From: Blasia pusilla | Lineage: Eukaryota; Marchantiophyta; Marchantiopsida; Blasiales | Assembly: GCA_050084515.1 (NCBI GenBank) | Contig: CM114275.1 | Coordinates: forward strand, 26,970,001-27,034,000 | Direction of reading: 5' to 3' | DNA: 64,000 nt | Part shown: piece by piece, positions 50,501 through 62,607 of the stretch | How the letters are laid out: every line of letters begins with the position of its first letter | Position numbering within the stretch: the first letter of the stretch is position 1 | Notes under the pieces: model-generated | What the model saw: the letters and a program-made list of their open reading frames with translations, nothing else | The model's database searches: none | What the model was told of the DNA's origin: nothing | Translations under genes and position numbers: made by a program

Positions 50501-53500
50501 TATGTAAGCTTTCTCCACATGAGCAAACGCCCGGCATGGAATTTTGCAGTAGTAGAGATGAGGTAATTTCGGTATGAAACATACTGAAACGCTCACACTT
50601 TCTCCAGTTCGGAGAACACCGGCGATGGGCTTGATGATGAAAACCTCTGCTAGTTTCTTAGGTACTTGCCATTCAAACTCCGTGGCGATTGCGCTGGCAT
50701 TACGGAGAATAATGTAGAGAGTTGTCCGCGTCCCAACGCTGGTTGGCTTGAAGCAGCATAATCCGTTTTTCTCAAGTACCAACTGCAGAGGCAAAGTTTG
50801 TGTCGAAGAGCAAGATCGTCATGAGAGCTCTGGAGACAGAGTTGAGTGAGACTAATGACTTTCCCGTAACAGTAAAACAGCCTTGGGAGACGAATGGTAG
50901 ATAAGATTATTCCATCGAGGGAGATTCCTTCGGTATGATCTTCTACCGAGGGTTACCATGCCCGCAAGGACGCTGCAACTCAGAGACCTTCGCCAACAGC
51001 ATCGAAGAACTGTCTAAGCACGGATGTAATGCGAATTCCTTGTGAAGTTGCTCTTTATCTAGGGGTTGTGGAGCTGGAACAGTTCCCTCAAGCAACACGT
51101 AGGACGAGGTTGGTGCGTGGCCTTACAGGTACTCCTTATGCTTACACCGTCCAATTTCAATTCAAGCAACCTTGGTAATGCTAAACATTCCTGATCCCTC
51201 GGTCATTCATGGTGTCACTTTACCTGTGAATTTCACTTTTGATGGACTTCTTGCAGTTGTTGATGAGCTGTTACAGGTGCAAGTGCGTGTTATTTGTGCA
51301 AACAGAAGTGCGAACGTGAGATGCACAGCTTCGTGGGCGGATGGCGATACCTTAGGAACATGGCTGCTTGCATTGAGAGTGAAAGTAAGGTCGTCTATGG
51401 CAGAGTGGTTCAAAACACAGCGCACTCTGGCTGTGATCTTCTGTGGTTCCCCCGCATCGTATCGGAAGGTGATAAGCTGGAAATCACCAGGTGGAACGAG
51501 ACCTTGCTCGGGCTTCACTACAAACTCCTCGAGCAGATTATCCTCGAATATAAAACTGTAAGACATGTAAACACCATCGATGCAGGTAATCGTCAGTTTT
51601 CCAGCTGAAAACAGTTAACAGATCTCAGCTCCTTTTGCTGTTAGGCGTTCTCCTTAGAGGTTAGAGAGACGTAAGGAGACTGAAAGTCCTCTAGACTTGA
51701 ATTTCGGGGTGGTTGGTTGGTTCGACAGTGAGAGATACGAGATTACAGTGAGCACTGATCATCATGCTTTCCCTCTTCGTTTAGGACAGAAGAGTGGATC
51801 AAGCTAACGCTTACGACTCAGGCAACTCAACTTATGAAGTTCAGCAGTGATGCAATCTTCAAGGACCGCAGGTAAAAGATAGGCGAATGGCACGCAAGGT
51901 TGGGTACCTCATAGGGACGGTTGCATTGTGGTTGCGAAGCACGATAGTCTGATAAACTGAAAACCCCTTCAGGACCGCCGGAAAATTGATTTTGGATTTC
52001 GATACAGAATACTCTGGTGGGAATTCCTGACTCTGCATCACGAAGCTGTGTCCGGCTGCACATACAGTAGTTGACCATGGTGGTATCACACGGTCCTGAC
52101 TGGGAGTCCACACAAAGAGATGCAAATACTGGCAATAGTGATTGTTCGGAGCCTTCGGCTCAAAGATTATGCTGAAGGTATAGCTGCCTCCCACTGGAAT
52201 TGTCGCTTTGTCTGGAACCACATGAAATATCTCCGTGTTTTTAAAATCTGGCTGATCAGTTGCTTTCAGGGCCATCATCCTCTCGAGTTTGTTGGGTGGA
52301 GGTCGGGGTTTGATACCTGTGAACTCAGCAACCTTGGGAGGTCTTGGTACTAACCAAAGAAGAGTGACTGGCATTTGAAGATTGTTGTGGACGTTGAGAA
52401 ACTGAGGCTCAGACAACTGCATGCATACTCCCATTCCGAAATCCAGGACTTGGTTGTCGATCGTAACTGGTTCCCAGTACTCCATCCGGCCGATATAGTA
52501 CTCGTCCCAGATTTCATGGTGATACATACGCTTGTAGCCTTCCATACCGCGCTGCCAAGTTTTTTGGAAGACGAGATACCGGGAGTCCAAGCGCGATTTT
52601 CTTCTATAGGGCACCCCATCAGGACCGATGTTGTCTTCACCGAACTCATCAACCATCTTCTGGACCTCCGTGTCGAGGAGCTGCTGAGCTAATTCACTTC
52701 GTTGAGCAGAAGTTCTATGTCTCGGACCTTGGCCCGCAGTGCCTTCCGCAGGGTTGAGATATATGTTGGCTAGGTTTGCGGCATCAGGTGCGAACTTGTC
52801 GGTATGGTGTGGATTGGACCCAGGTTCGAAGGTTACCATCTTTTCTGCCTCCCCTTTTGGAGCTTTGGGTGAAGTAGGATCATCTGGTTTGCTTGCTTTC
52901 TTTTCTGCTGCCTTGGGATCTTCGAGCATAGTATGCCACGCACCTCTTTCACTCTCCCATTCAGCTCCAGACAAACCCTTCTTGATTTTGGATGGCGAAG
53001 TGAATGGAGCAGTAAAATAAGGCCTGATATTCGCCAAGACAGATTTCTTCGAAGGGAAGGTAGCCTTGCCTTGATCCGCTGCCACTTCCACTTCCACGCT
53101 GGCTGACTTCAACAATTCTCGATGCTGATCGACGTGATACTGCATCAGCGTCGGAGCTTTGAGAGCCACCTTGTAACAAGTACCCAGCAGATCACAGTAT
53201 AAAGCGTGCTGATCTTGGATGACCAAAATCACGCGCCTGTAGTAATTCGCAATCACCAGAGGTCTGAAGTGAATTGTGATCATCATAGCGCGCTTGGGTC
53301 GGCAGACTGCTCTTGCTTGGACAAACTCAAACACCCTCATGTCGTCCGACATGAACTGGAAGTAAACAGGTATGATGGATTGATTGTCCACGAGAACAGA
53401 ACGCGAAATGTAGCCACCCGCCTCAACACTGCCAAAATCAATTAAGAAGGTGGAGAGTTTGACAACAGGTCTTGCAGCGGTGCCTGAGCAAGAAAACGAA

Positions 53501-55321
53501 GCACGACATGTCTGACATGTGTGAATCTCAAATTTCTCCAAAGAGAAGGTGCCTGCAGTTATGGGATTGAAAATCACCTGCAAACGATGAGAGAGAGCCA
53601 GGCTACTTACCATCGACACAGCCAATAACCAACGCTCATGAAATTTGCTAAGGCGCTATATACATTACCCTTGCTACACTCAGATTAATATGAGATCGTC
53701 CTGCTAGCCCTACCGACGCCAAAATTTTCAACGAAGTCCAATCAGACGGGTGCATTCTTACGAATGGGCAGGCTGTTACGGGATATCCTTGAGGAACTCC
53801 CTGCTAATCCATAACTTGGGCTGGGTATAGGAAGTGTCTATTGACAATTTGACAAGAACTATTTAGACCTCCGACTTCGGAATATGTAAATACCCTCAAC
53901 CACTGACTAGATGTGTACAATTGTGTGAATTGGATGAAATTGTGGTGAAACAATGCTCAAGCAAGAATATTTCATAAAGAGACATGTATAAATTCAGCTC
54001 GTGAACACCTTGAAAGAGAATTGCTTGTTGGCTTTTATCACACCATTCATGGGAATGACTGTGAAATTCGCGTCTGTTTTGTTAAGTAAATTCTCAAGCT
54101 TCTGCACGTAGAATTTTGCTGGGACGATGGAGATGTTGGTTACGACAATTGTCAATTCTTTCGTTGTGCGATTTGTGATTTCTCCAAACTCGAGCAACGA
54201 TGTCGATGTAGCCAAAAAGGAGTACTTTCCAATTCCCTTCAACTTCAGCTCTGATGCAACCCCAAGATACGTACAGCAAAGAGCCTGGATGCATGCACGT
54301 TGAACAAGGCCCTCAGTTTATTTGAACAGGCGATGAATGCTTGCAACTGACTCGCTGTCAGCTATTGATCATAATTTAGGGGCACATTCGGAGCTGTTTG
54401 AAATGCTCAATTAGCCTGAGAGAAACGTGTCGAAGATCATGGAAGATTGATGGTGCCGTGAGGACGCTAAATGGTCTAAGTCGAAGTAGGAGGAGAAGAG
54501 AGAACGTTACCGTGACTGCAAAAGCCGCAGCTTTCTCAGGCTTAAACCTACAGTAAACCATCTCGCTCTTTCCTTGTTGTATCGACGATCTTGTGGGATG
54601 AATGGAGAAGGGAGGCTCAACCACCCACTCATATGTAACTGTGATGTCGGAAGTGTTTTTCATCATGAACGTCCTTTCAGTCACGTCATATACCGGACCA
54701 TACGAGAAGTCTAGAGCCTCTGGAATACCAAGATTGATTACTGGGAGTAAGCCCTTCAACTGTAGAGTAAATTGTCCCTGTCGGTAATACAATGACATCG
54801 AAAAGATTGCAAGTCAGTCAGATATATGCAGATTTGTTTCTCCCAATTTTATTTCGTCATCAACCAGTAAACATTACAGCTCCTAGTAAGTGATACATGC
54901 AATGGCTGTCTCTTACTGGAAGAGCCAAGATCATGAAATTTTTAATGCAATGTCAGTCATATGCACCGGTGCTCGGTGACCTACACTAGACAGAAGTTCA
55001 ATCCTTGTAGTCTCTGTCAAGGTACGCGATTTGTGATCTTTTGACCCCAATCCTTGAAAATGGATAGCCACAACGTACCCTCTGCGTTCTGAACTCTACA
55101 CTGCTCGTGTAGTTCTCGAGCTTGGCAGGCCGGAAGACAATGTTGATGGCGACGATCATCATTGGACCAAGCCTGGCATGTGGCTCTTGGAACTGCACCT
55201 CGAAGTATGGTGAAATGGGGAGTTCCCATCGCAAGGTCTGCGAAGACATGTATTCACGCGTTGAGCGATCAGCTAATTTTAGAAGGCAATCCATCTGAGT
55301 GAAGACCCGATCCTCTCTCTC

Positions 55322-55376
<55 letters not shown>

Positions 55377-55817
55377 ACTGCTTACATTAGTGCTTTACAA
55401 GGACTGATCTCAGGTAGCTTCAATCGAGTGGTAGCGACACATTCAATTCCAAATGTCAAATTGTCATTCCACGGGATGGATGAGCAGTGATCTTTGAACT
55501 CAGTTGGAACAGGTTCTTGTGACGCTTTTGATAAAATCCGTAAGATATATTAAGTAATCCGAGTTGAGGGAGAAGAGGCAGGGCTAGTTTGCTTCGCACA
55601 CCACCCAAGAACATACCTGAACTTTGGTGGCAATATTTCTCACCAAAAAAGTCCTCTTATACTCAAGCCCAGGTTCCCATTCTGTATACTCCAGCGTATC
55701 AACACAATCAAGCTTCAAAGCCACACGCCTTTGATCGCGCCCCTGGCTTTTTGATAGTGTGGCTATCTTCAGTACATTCCCTAGCACATCTTTATCTATA
55801 ACGTCTTTATTCGCCAT
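47576..55817 (-). CDS. CFAP65: CFAP65-like axonemal protein with ASH/MSP-type domains, eight exons
   Basis: A cilia- and flagella-associated structural protein. CFAP65 relatives act in the central apparatus and are needed for sperm motility. Exons in transcript order: 55817-55617, 55237-55079, 54777-54511, 54248-54009, 53577-51908, 51555-51351, 50782-48707, 48553-47576. Phases agree throughout. The sum is 5,796 nt (1,931 residues), matching the roughly 1,900 of the family. Repeated beta-sandwich modules of ASH/MSP type recur, for example EALDFSYGPVYDVTERTFMM (about 133-152), STSLLEFGEITNRTTKELTI (about 220), LIDFGSVEAGGYISRSVLVD (about 335) and YQSVELCNRGPVDIDYNVD in exon 7. Residues about 460-660 are Lys/Pro/Glu-rich and probably disordered. 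A charged helix (LQKLERLERNRDFERKKQLE, about 1690) lies in the last exon. The start ATG (55817-55815, MANKDVIDK) is the first in frame: a TGA lies upstream at 55874-55872. The exon 4 acceptor (54248) is the least certain. Other ASH proteins (HYDIN, CFAP47) differ in length and C-terminus. Confidence 0.82.
55325..55372. repeat. (GT)n microsatellite in intron 1 of the CFAP65-like gene
   Basis: A run of about 24 GT units (CA on the transcript strand) ending in 'gtgcgcac'. It lies about 90 bp upstream of the exon 2 acceptor in the direction of transcription. A false reading frame of repeated Thr-His crosses it. Confidence 0.95.
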
Positions 55818-56500
55818 CGCGTACTCTCTTCCGTCAGGGCGCAACGAAACCCCCGTCAATTCATTCGAATCTCAACGCACAGATCGTTTGCAAGAAGACA
55901 GGCTGGATGCTACCGCTGCATTCCGAAAAGTGATCGATTTCCCAGCCAGAAGCTCAATACGCCTTCGAGAACTCGCCATGTCGGATCCTTTCCTACGCAA
56001 TCCCAAAGATTCGAAAGACCATGGAGTAAGCATCATCCATCAATTCAACAGTTGTTTGTTTCTGAGCTCCATCCGACAGCCCGGGAAACCCTGCCAAGAA
56101 CTCCTTCAGGCATTCTTTCGTGTACGAAAAACGAGATGGCATCACGCGAGGAGTCCAGTGGGAGAAAGCAGCATATAATAGTGGACTCTTCCTCAACCCC
56201 ATGCAACATTTGGTGATCTTATCGTCCGTCCCCGAACGAAGGACGACAAGATCGGTCAGATACGTCCCCAGAGAATGTGAAGTAGACCGGACTGGTTAGG
56301 CGGGTACGTTCGTTACGGATCGCGTCCAGAAACGACGGACCGCACCTAAATCCTGTGCCAATCGGCCAGAGTCTTTTTCCACAGAGTTTCGTATTTTATT
56401 CTGCTGACCATCTATCTCCTCGTGCTCCTCCTCCTCCTCGAGTGCGTACGTAGCACGCGCGGTTATTAGTAGGTCAAGCTATGGACGCTTTGGCTATGCA
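55818..56500 (-). promoter_or_regulatory. Upstream region of the CFAP65-like gene
   Basis: This should hold the 5' untranslated region and promoter. Two ATG-led minus-strand frames are present: 55979-55872, 35 codons ending in TGA, in the same frame as the main start, and 56202-55993. They would be upstream reading frames if they are transcribed. A C/T-rich block with repeated 'cctcctc' lies near 56430-56445. I cannot place a TATA box. Confidence 0.35.
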
Positions 56501-56689
56501 GCCTATGCTTCAAGCGCCATAGCATGCGCGGGCGTGCTCCTGTTCCCGACTGTCACCTTGAGGTTCTGTCATTCGGAGCGTACATTACATCGGAGTATAT
56601 TTACTCCGATGTGTTTGAAGAGTTTTTGTTAGGGGAAGGATTCATGATGCGGTTCACATTCAATAAAATTTTTTTTCATTACCATGTCC

Positions 56690-57340
56690 AAATAGGTGCC
56701 AATAATAGTTTTTAAAAATTATATTGAAAATTTCAGATTTTATTAATTTTATTAATTTAAGTATAATTTTTAATTTTTTAAAATTTTAAAAGAGTAAGAA
56801 AATTTCATTTTTAAATAACACCCATCTCCCCTAAATAATTTCATTCTTTGATAAAAGCTCAAATAATAACTATTCTTCTCCTTCCCACCATAATAATATT
56901 CATTAACAAAAATTTTAACTAATTTTAATTAACGAAATTATTTTTATTTTCCATTCAAATTAATTTTATTTTCCCAAAATATCACATATGAATTAATACC
57001 ATTATTTCAAAAAATGATGATGTTATTTACTTCAAAATTTCAATATGATTTCTATTTTCTAATATCTTGAAAGAATAATAACATTTCATTGTTCTTAATA
57101 TTTACAATTCTCCATTCAAATTTAAATGATATCCTAATACTCTAAGTAAACTTTTTTCAATAAAATTTAAACAAAATCAACTCCTCCATTAAATTTTTAT
57201 TTCCTTTTTCCATCAAATATGAATTGAGGTAAACATTCTAAAAATTTGGTTATTTATCATATTAATTATATTTTTATTAATATTTTTAATCATCCATTAT
57301 AATATTAAAATAATCATTAATTGATTAATATAGATTCCAC
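56690..57340. other. Very AT-rich intergenic block
   Basis: Long A and T runs with repeated 'attttaatt'-like words and almost no G or C. No genes. It resembles the AT-rich block at 13320-13700 in composition. Confidence 0.5.
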
Positions 57341-57576
57341 TCAAATCCCTATTCGTTTCCTTTGTTCTATTTCTATCCATCTAACGGGGTTCAAGCAACA
57401 AAATTCAAAGACGTTACCTATTTTGTCTTATTGCCCCGCTGTCTTGTCGTATTATGCATATGTGGTCGCCAATTATTATATAGATGTACTAATGCAACTT
57501 TTTGTAGCTGTTCTACACGTGTCACTGGATTTCTTTCAAAAATAATTTTGGTCATTTTAAGGGGGTTGTATGAAAA

Positions 57577-57921
57577 TTGGTAAGGAGAGTAATGTTAAAA
57601 CATGAACTATTCATAGGGATGCACGCAAGGGATCTGTGCATGGCCCGGTTCCTTACGAGTCCTTTCTCTAAGCACCCGGTCCTATGCAACCGAGGTCGCC
57701 AGGACCCGGCCCCAGGGTTCTTGCTCTTTGTTGATCTGACAGATGGCATTCATGGGACCTTAACAAAATTCGCGCCGTCAAAATACATGGCGCAAGTTTT
57801 GCGACCATATTGCCACCTATTTCCAACTGACGAGAAAGAGATAAGATTGTTGTTGTACGAAAATCGCATCAACCCCAACTTTGATTGGGCAGGGAGCCGG
57901 CCGCATGGGACCCGGTCCTAA
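57577..57921 (+). other. Unrecognised GC-richer segment with a 114-codon open frame
   Basis: Within AT-rich DNA this block has higher G+C and an open frame (start 57577, with an ATG at 57583). I do not recognise the product, and Met/Pro/Arg content gives no domain hint. The words 'cacccggtcc', 'aggacccggccc' and 'gggacccggtcc' occur at 57674, 57712 and 57906, so the segment is bordered by repeated GACCCGG motifs. It could be a relic of a mobile element or chance. Confidence 0.25.
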
Positions 57922-58610
57922 AAGACTCTCCCTGAGAATTCCTGCCCTTCCTAAAGTGTCTTCATTTTCTAGTACGTTGCCCGTGTGAGTTTTCTATCAC
58001 CCCATGGAAAACTTAATTGATGCATGTCAATAATTGAAGAACTCTCACAAGACAGGTGTAATTCCTTCCTTTGTTAATAGAATAGTTGAGAGTAATATCC
58101 CACTCCTCCTTGAAATGAGGGTTCAATATCCCTCCACTCCTCCCTCTAAATAACCCCCACTCTTCATTATTCATAAAATAACTTTCCCTCTTCCAATATT
58201 ATATTTCACTATCACATCCCAAAAGTGTAAGGGGGCGTTTAAGGGACAAAATAAAATCTTTGTCATATTTTTTCTTATTAACCTCCTAAATTTTTTTATT
58301 GTGTATGTAGTGTTGATAATAATTATAGTATAGATGACATATAATATATGTCACTAATAGTAAGACATACTTATCGTGTCATGGCAGTCCTCATAGGATA
58401 GAGTGCCTTCATTTTGAAGGACAAATTCAAATTGGTAATCATCATTATATGTACAAACATGTGGTGACATAATGGCAAACTTATGTTAGGATAACACATA
58501 TCAATGTATAGGTGTCACCATACATGACAAGTGTCGACGTATGGGATGTTCAAATTTGAAATGGATGTTAACTATAATAATATAGATAGATGTATAATCA
58601 TCTATAATCA
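57922..58610. other. Gene-free AT-rich stretch
   Basis: No frames or RNA genes recognised. The region just before 58611 contains three short direct repeats of 'ataatcatcta', next to the Helitron insertion site. Confidence 0.4.
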
Positions 58611-58828
58611 TCTATACTATTATGAGAGAGTGCCTTCTTGATTTGCAAACATCTCTCAGTTTAACACGTGGCAACTACCAACTAGCCAACAAGAAAAAAT
58701 TTCACATGCTACGGGCAACAATAAAAATTTTGAATTTTTGTGCAACATCATTGGTCCCTTCTCTTTACTAGCAAAAGCTCTCCAAACGCTTTTTTTATTT
58801 CTCTTGCATCGCACGGACACCTTACTAG
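58611..58828 (+). mobile_element. Mini-Helitron (non-autonomous), 218 bp
   Basis: Starts with TCTATACTATTATGAGAGAG, a typical plant Helitron 5' terminus beginning TC. It contains 'aacacgtggca' about 60 bp in, and ends 'cttgcatcgcacggacaccttaCTAG', matching the CTRR 3' end after a GC-richer subterminal stretch. The base before is A (58610) and the base after is T (58829), the A/T target that Helitrons use. It has no coding capacity. The subterminal hairpin is weak. Confidence 0.7.
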
Positions 58829-60020
58829 TATTAGATATGATGATCTAGAGGGATGGAAATGCAAAAATTCAAAAATTGATGAACAAAAGTTATGATTTTT
58901 TTTTGTGAAATATTTTCAGCCATGGAAGTGTGATTTGTAAACTATGGTGAAGTCCATCAGGCAAGGTTCTCAAGCATTGACATTCGACCTGAAAAGATTT
59001 ATGGCTGGATATAAGTACAAAATCTAAGGAATTCCCATGTGAAAATTTCAAACACATGGTGTGATTACATAGAACCCTTGGTTGGAAAAATAATTATCCT
59101 TCACGTTGAAAATAAATTCATGTCTTTTCACTGCTTGATTTGGGAACTAAGAAATTTCTCTTTCTTTTTTCCAACCCATATCTACCCATTCATAAAGTAA
59201 AAGCATGTTTATTACTTTCATTGATATTTTGGGAAAGAAAAATTCTAACCATTCTAGTATTCCCCTTTCTCATCTTTGATCCAACATTAATTAATAAATA
59301 TAAATTCCCTTGAAGCCAAATTAAATATTTGAAATGCATATATTTTTAATGATTTGAAGAATAGTGGGAAAATAAAAAAAGAGGAGCATTGGAGATTTTT
59401 TCTAATTAAAAATACAAATTTTGAAGAGAAATTAATAACATACTTAAAGGTTATGTCCTTTTTATCTTATCTCTTTGTAGTTATATTATTCTAGATGTTC
59501 GATAGTAAAGAGGTTCTTGTATTCAAAATGGAGAACTTTATAAGAATGTAGTCCATGATAATATAAGGTTATTGGTAGTATGATGATACAAAAATAGCAT
59601 GTTATTTTAAACCTTTCTATATATAAATATTTGAATGATTATGCACAATTAGTTATCATATCTGAAAATATCAATGAATTGATTTTTTTTAATTGAAAAG
59701 AAATACAAAATCCATTCTTAAGATATAAATTGACATTTCTTGTAAATAAAATTTCGCTTAAATTGACACTAGTGGAGAGCTGGTATCATGCATTGAGCTA
59801 GTATTCATCAAGGTTATATATGGACAAAGTCCTTGTCTGTGGACTCAAGGCCATCCTAAAGAATAACTCGTCCACGTGGACCTCATCTCCCCCACTTGCG
59901 TTCATGATCCGCACTTTCTTGTTTCTTCCATTGTCCACCTCCACTCCCTACCCCCTCGCACCTATTCATCCTCGGATTAGGCCATGGAGGGTAAGAGTCA
60001 AGTTAAGGGATACTTAGGCA
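58829..60020. other. Gene-free AT-rich stretch
   Basis: No coding region supported. The 65-codon frame at 59820-60017 lies in sequence that resembles, weakly, the reverse complement of 62340-62560 ('ggatccatgtttgtgg'-like words), so it is probably repeat text and not a gene. Confidence 0.35.
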
Positions 60021-60115
60021 AAAGCGAGCATCCCACCCAGATTCAAACACATGACTTGTTATTCTACACAGGGAGGAGTTGCCCATTGTGCTATAGTCTC
60101 TTACACACTAGATAG
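60020..60115 (-). mobile_element. tRNA-derived SINE head, antisense
   Basis: On the minus strand there is an A-box-like TAGCACAATGGG (complement of 60082-60093) and, 33 bp later, a B-box-like GTGTTTGAATCTG (around the complement of 60038-60051). These are the internal promoter boxes of tRNA-derived SINEs. The acceptor ends do not pair, so it is not a functional tRNA. The extent of the SINE body to the left is unclear. Confidence 0.5.
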
Positions 60116-60199
60116 GAGAATGTAACAAAATTATTCTTATTTTACATGAGAATTTGGAGAGGGATCAGGGTTAACTAACCCAATCTGAGGTTAGAAAAC

Positions 60200-61160
60200 C
60201 CGAGGATGAATAGACACAAGGCTCCCCCCTTATTGTCCCTCATGCCCTTGCCTTGCCTTCCACCATTAACTATAAATTGTGGGCCCCACCTTTTGCAATC
60301 CATGTGTGCGGACATGTCTGTCACTTGTCCATTTTTGTGCAACCATGGTATTCATGATCCCCAAAAATATTTTTCTTGCTAACCATATAACCGTTCTGGA
60401 AACTTTTTCTTATTGCCTCACAAGTCATAATCATGTGTCATGCAAAGGGGCTCTAGCAAACATCTACTATAAGGCCCTTTGATATCTTTTGGGTGCCCTT
60501 TAGAGATTTATTTGTTCTTATTGCTAGTACGAATGAAATCAATTCACACTAATACATATGACTTCTTACAAATAGAAAAATAGAGGGATTGGATTGGAAG
60601 GATTTGAATGTCAGGACACACGAGTGGGAATAAGGTCACAAAAAATAATAAGTAAATGTTATTAATTCATACGAATCTATATCATCTCTCACAAATAGAA
60701 AGATGTGTATCTTGGTACAAAAGCTTAATCTATAATAGGTAGAAATGCATGAACCAAGATAATGTGTTGGATAGCCTACCCAGCCAAGAAAAGAACAAAG
60801 CATACATGTTGTAAAGAAGTTATCCTCCATTAATAATATAAATCCAAGATACATTAGGAAATTTTTTAAATAAAAGAGGTATGTTATGAGTTTTTGGTAT
60901 AAGGGGATATTTATTCACACTCATTGAAAGGAAAAAAATTGATAATGCTTTATAGAAATGCACGGGAGGGCTATAAGAAATTGTTAATGCAAGCATATAA
61001 TTGGTCTTTTCTTCAAATCCTAACTTACTATAAAACCTCCAAAATCAAACATACACCCAAACTTGAAAGTGGATCTTTTCTTAACGAAACTCTTTGCCAA
61101 ATCTACATTATATACACGCATATCCATATAACCCTAAATAAGTCTTAGTTAATAAATATT
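60200..61160. other. Gene-free stretch
   Basis: No coding region recognised. Near 60275-60320 the text 'gtgggccccaccttttgcaatccatgtgtgcggacatgtc' (in pieces) resembles the reverse complement of 62340-62410, indicating a dispersed repeat shared between the two places. Confidence 0.35.
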
Positions 61161-61166
61161 CAAGTA

Positions 61167-61335
61167 TCTATATTATTATGGGAGAGTGCCTTCTTGATGT
61201 GCAAACACCTCTCTGATTGACATGTGGTAATTGGGCAACAAGAAAATGTTTCTTATGCTACGGGTAACCAAAAAAATTAAAAAATTTATGTGCAACATCA
61301 TTAATCTCTTCCCTTCACGGGCTTTAATCTCAGGT
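61167..61335 (+). mobile_element. Second, truncated or decayed mini-Helitron copy
   Basis: Begins TCTATATTATTATGGGAGAG after an A at 61166 and follows the copy at 58611 through 'gtgccttcttgat', 'tgcaaacacctctctga', 'catgtggtaa', 'gctacgggtaac' and 'gtgcaacatcatta'. The 3' end decays to 'cttcacgggctttaat', and no CTRR end can be read, so the copy is broken at its 3' side. Confidence 0.65.
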
Positions 61336-62009
61336 TTAATTATGAACTTTACATGAAGCTCAGCTACAATCATTAGAAAAAGATAAGGTTATTTATCTCA
61401 ACAACTTTATATGCTCTAAGCTTTACACTCTAACATAGTGGCATCAAAATTGGCTTACATAATTCAACATCAAATTCAAAAAGAATCTTATCACGAGTAT
61501 ACTAGCATTAAGTTAGTAATAATTACCTCCATCCTCGATCAACTCTATGTTAAGAAACTACTTGAGCTCTCCTAAATCTTCCATTCAAAATTTGATTGGA
61601 ACAACACTTTGAGGTAGATGAAGTTAGAGTCTTCTTTATTCAATGTATGCATGGTGTTTAGCTAAGAAGTCAATATACATGAATCTCTACCCAAAATATC
61701 TTACATTATATAATAATTGGATTGTGGAAGTCTAATGAGGATCAAGATTGCACGCATACATAAATCTGTAGACATACCATTGGAAGAAAAAACATGGTTT
61801 TTATGACTAGGAAATGAATGACTATGGCAAAAATATGATAAAGATTATGATTGCATTGGTTGAGTAAATTTTTTATTACTAGAGGAACTTATTGTAGTCA
61901 TATAGTTATGGCACAAATAGTAACAAGCATGATTTAGTCCTATGGTAGTAATAACCTATGACTTATTTGGTTGGCTTAGTCATACTTGACTAACTAAGTC
62001 TAACCATCA
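61336..62009. other. Gene-free AT-rich stretch
   Basis: I see no gene, RNA gene or clear repeat. Confidence 0.4.
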
Positions 62010-62135
62010 AAGCATTCATAACTCCTTTTTTCCTATCCTTTCCCAACTGTCCATTATTGCGGACATGTCCAGACTCGAAACCAACAACCCAATAGTTAAC
62101 AGCCATTTGCTCTAACCGTTGAGCTACTAGAGAAT
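62010..62135 (-). mobile_element. tRNA-Asn-like SINE head or tRNA pseudogene, antisense
   Basis: The minus strand reads TAGCTCAACGGTTAGAGC (complement of 62126-62109), a near-perfect tRNA D-arm and A box. Then comes an anticodon-arm-like GGCTGTTAAC with GTT in the anticodon position (complement of 62100-62098), and then GGTTTCGAGTC (complement of 62082-62072), a B box. This order resembles tRNA-Asn. The ends do not form an acceptor stem, and the text continues into non-tRNA sequence with an A/G-rich end, so it is a SINE head or pseudogene. Confidence 0.6.
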
Positions 62136-62607
62136 AAGCACCAAAGAAACGAATAAAAAAAACTAAAAAATTAGAGTCACATCTTTATACAAGCGTCCAT
62201 TTTGGCTAAGCCTACGTCTCTATTCACTAGACGAAGGTAGGCCCTACCCGTTAGACTCGAAAAGGATAAAAGAGTCACAAACCACTTCAAGTTCGTATAG
62301 AAAGCAAGCGGATTGCATTACCTGTGTTTTGTTAAAAGGACGGCCATATATGTTCGTACAGTCTGGACATATCCACAAACATGGATTACAAGAGGTGGGA
62401 TCCACATTTATATTTGATGACAGAAGGCACGATAAGGGCGAGTGGGGCAATAAGTTGGGAGGGAGTAAAGGTGGAGAGAAGAAGAAATAGTAGAGTACGT
62501 ATGGAACACAGAGGCAAGTGGGGAGAATGAGAAAGAAGGGGAAGGTGGGGCCCACATGGAAAACTCCTTCCATTGGATGGACGTAAGTCAACGGACGTGA
62601 ACATGTT

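Noticed and set aside
55017-55378. Open frame beginning with a (Thr-His)n run
   Set aside because: The run is the translated (GT)n microsatellite in intron 1. Only the part from 55237 downward is exon.
62060-62135. Functional tRNA-Asn gene
   Set aside because: The D, anticodon and T regions look right, but the ends cannot pair as an acceptor stem, and the sequence runs on into non-tRNA text.
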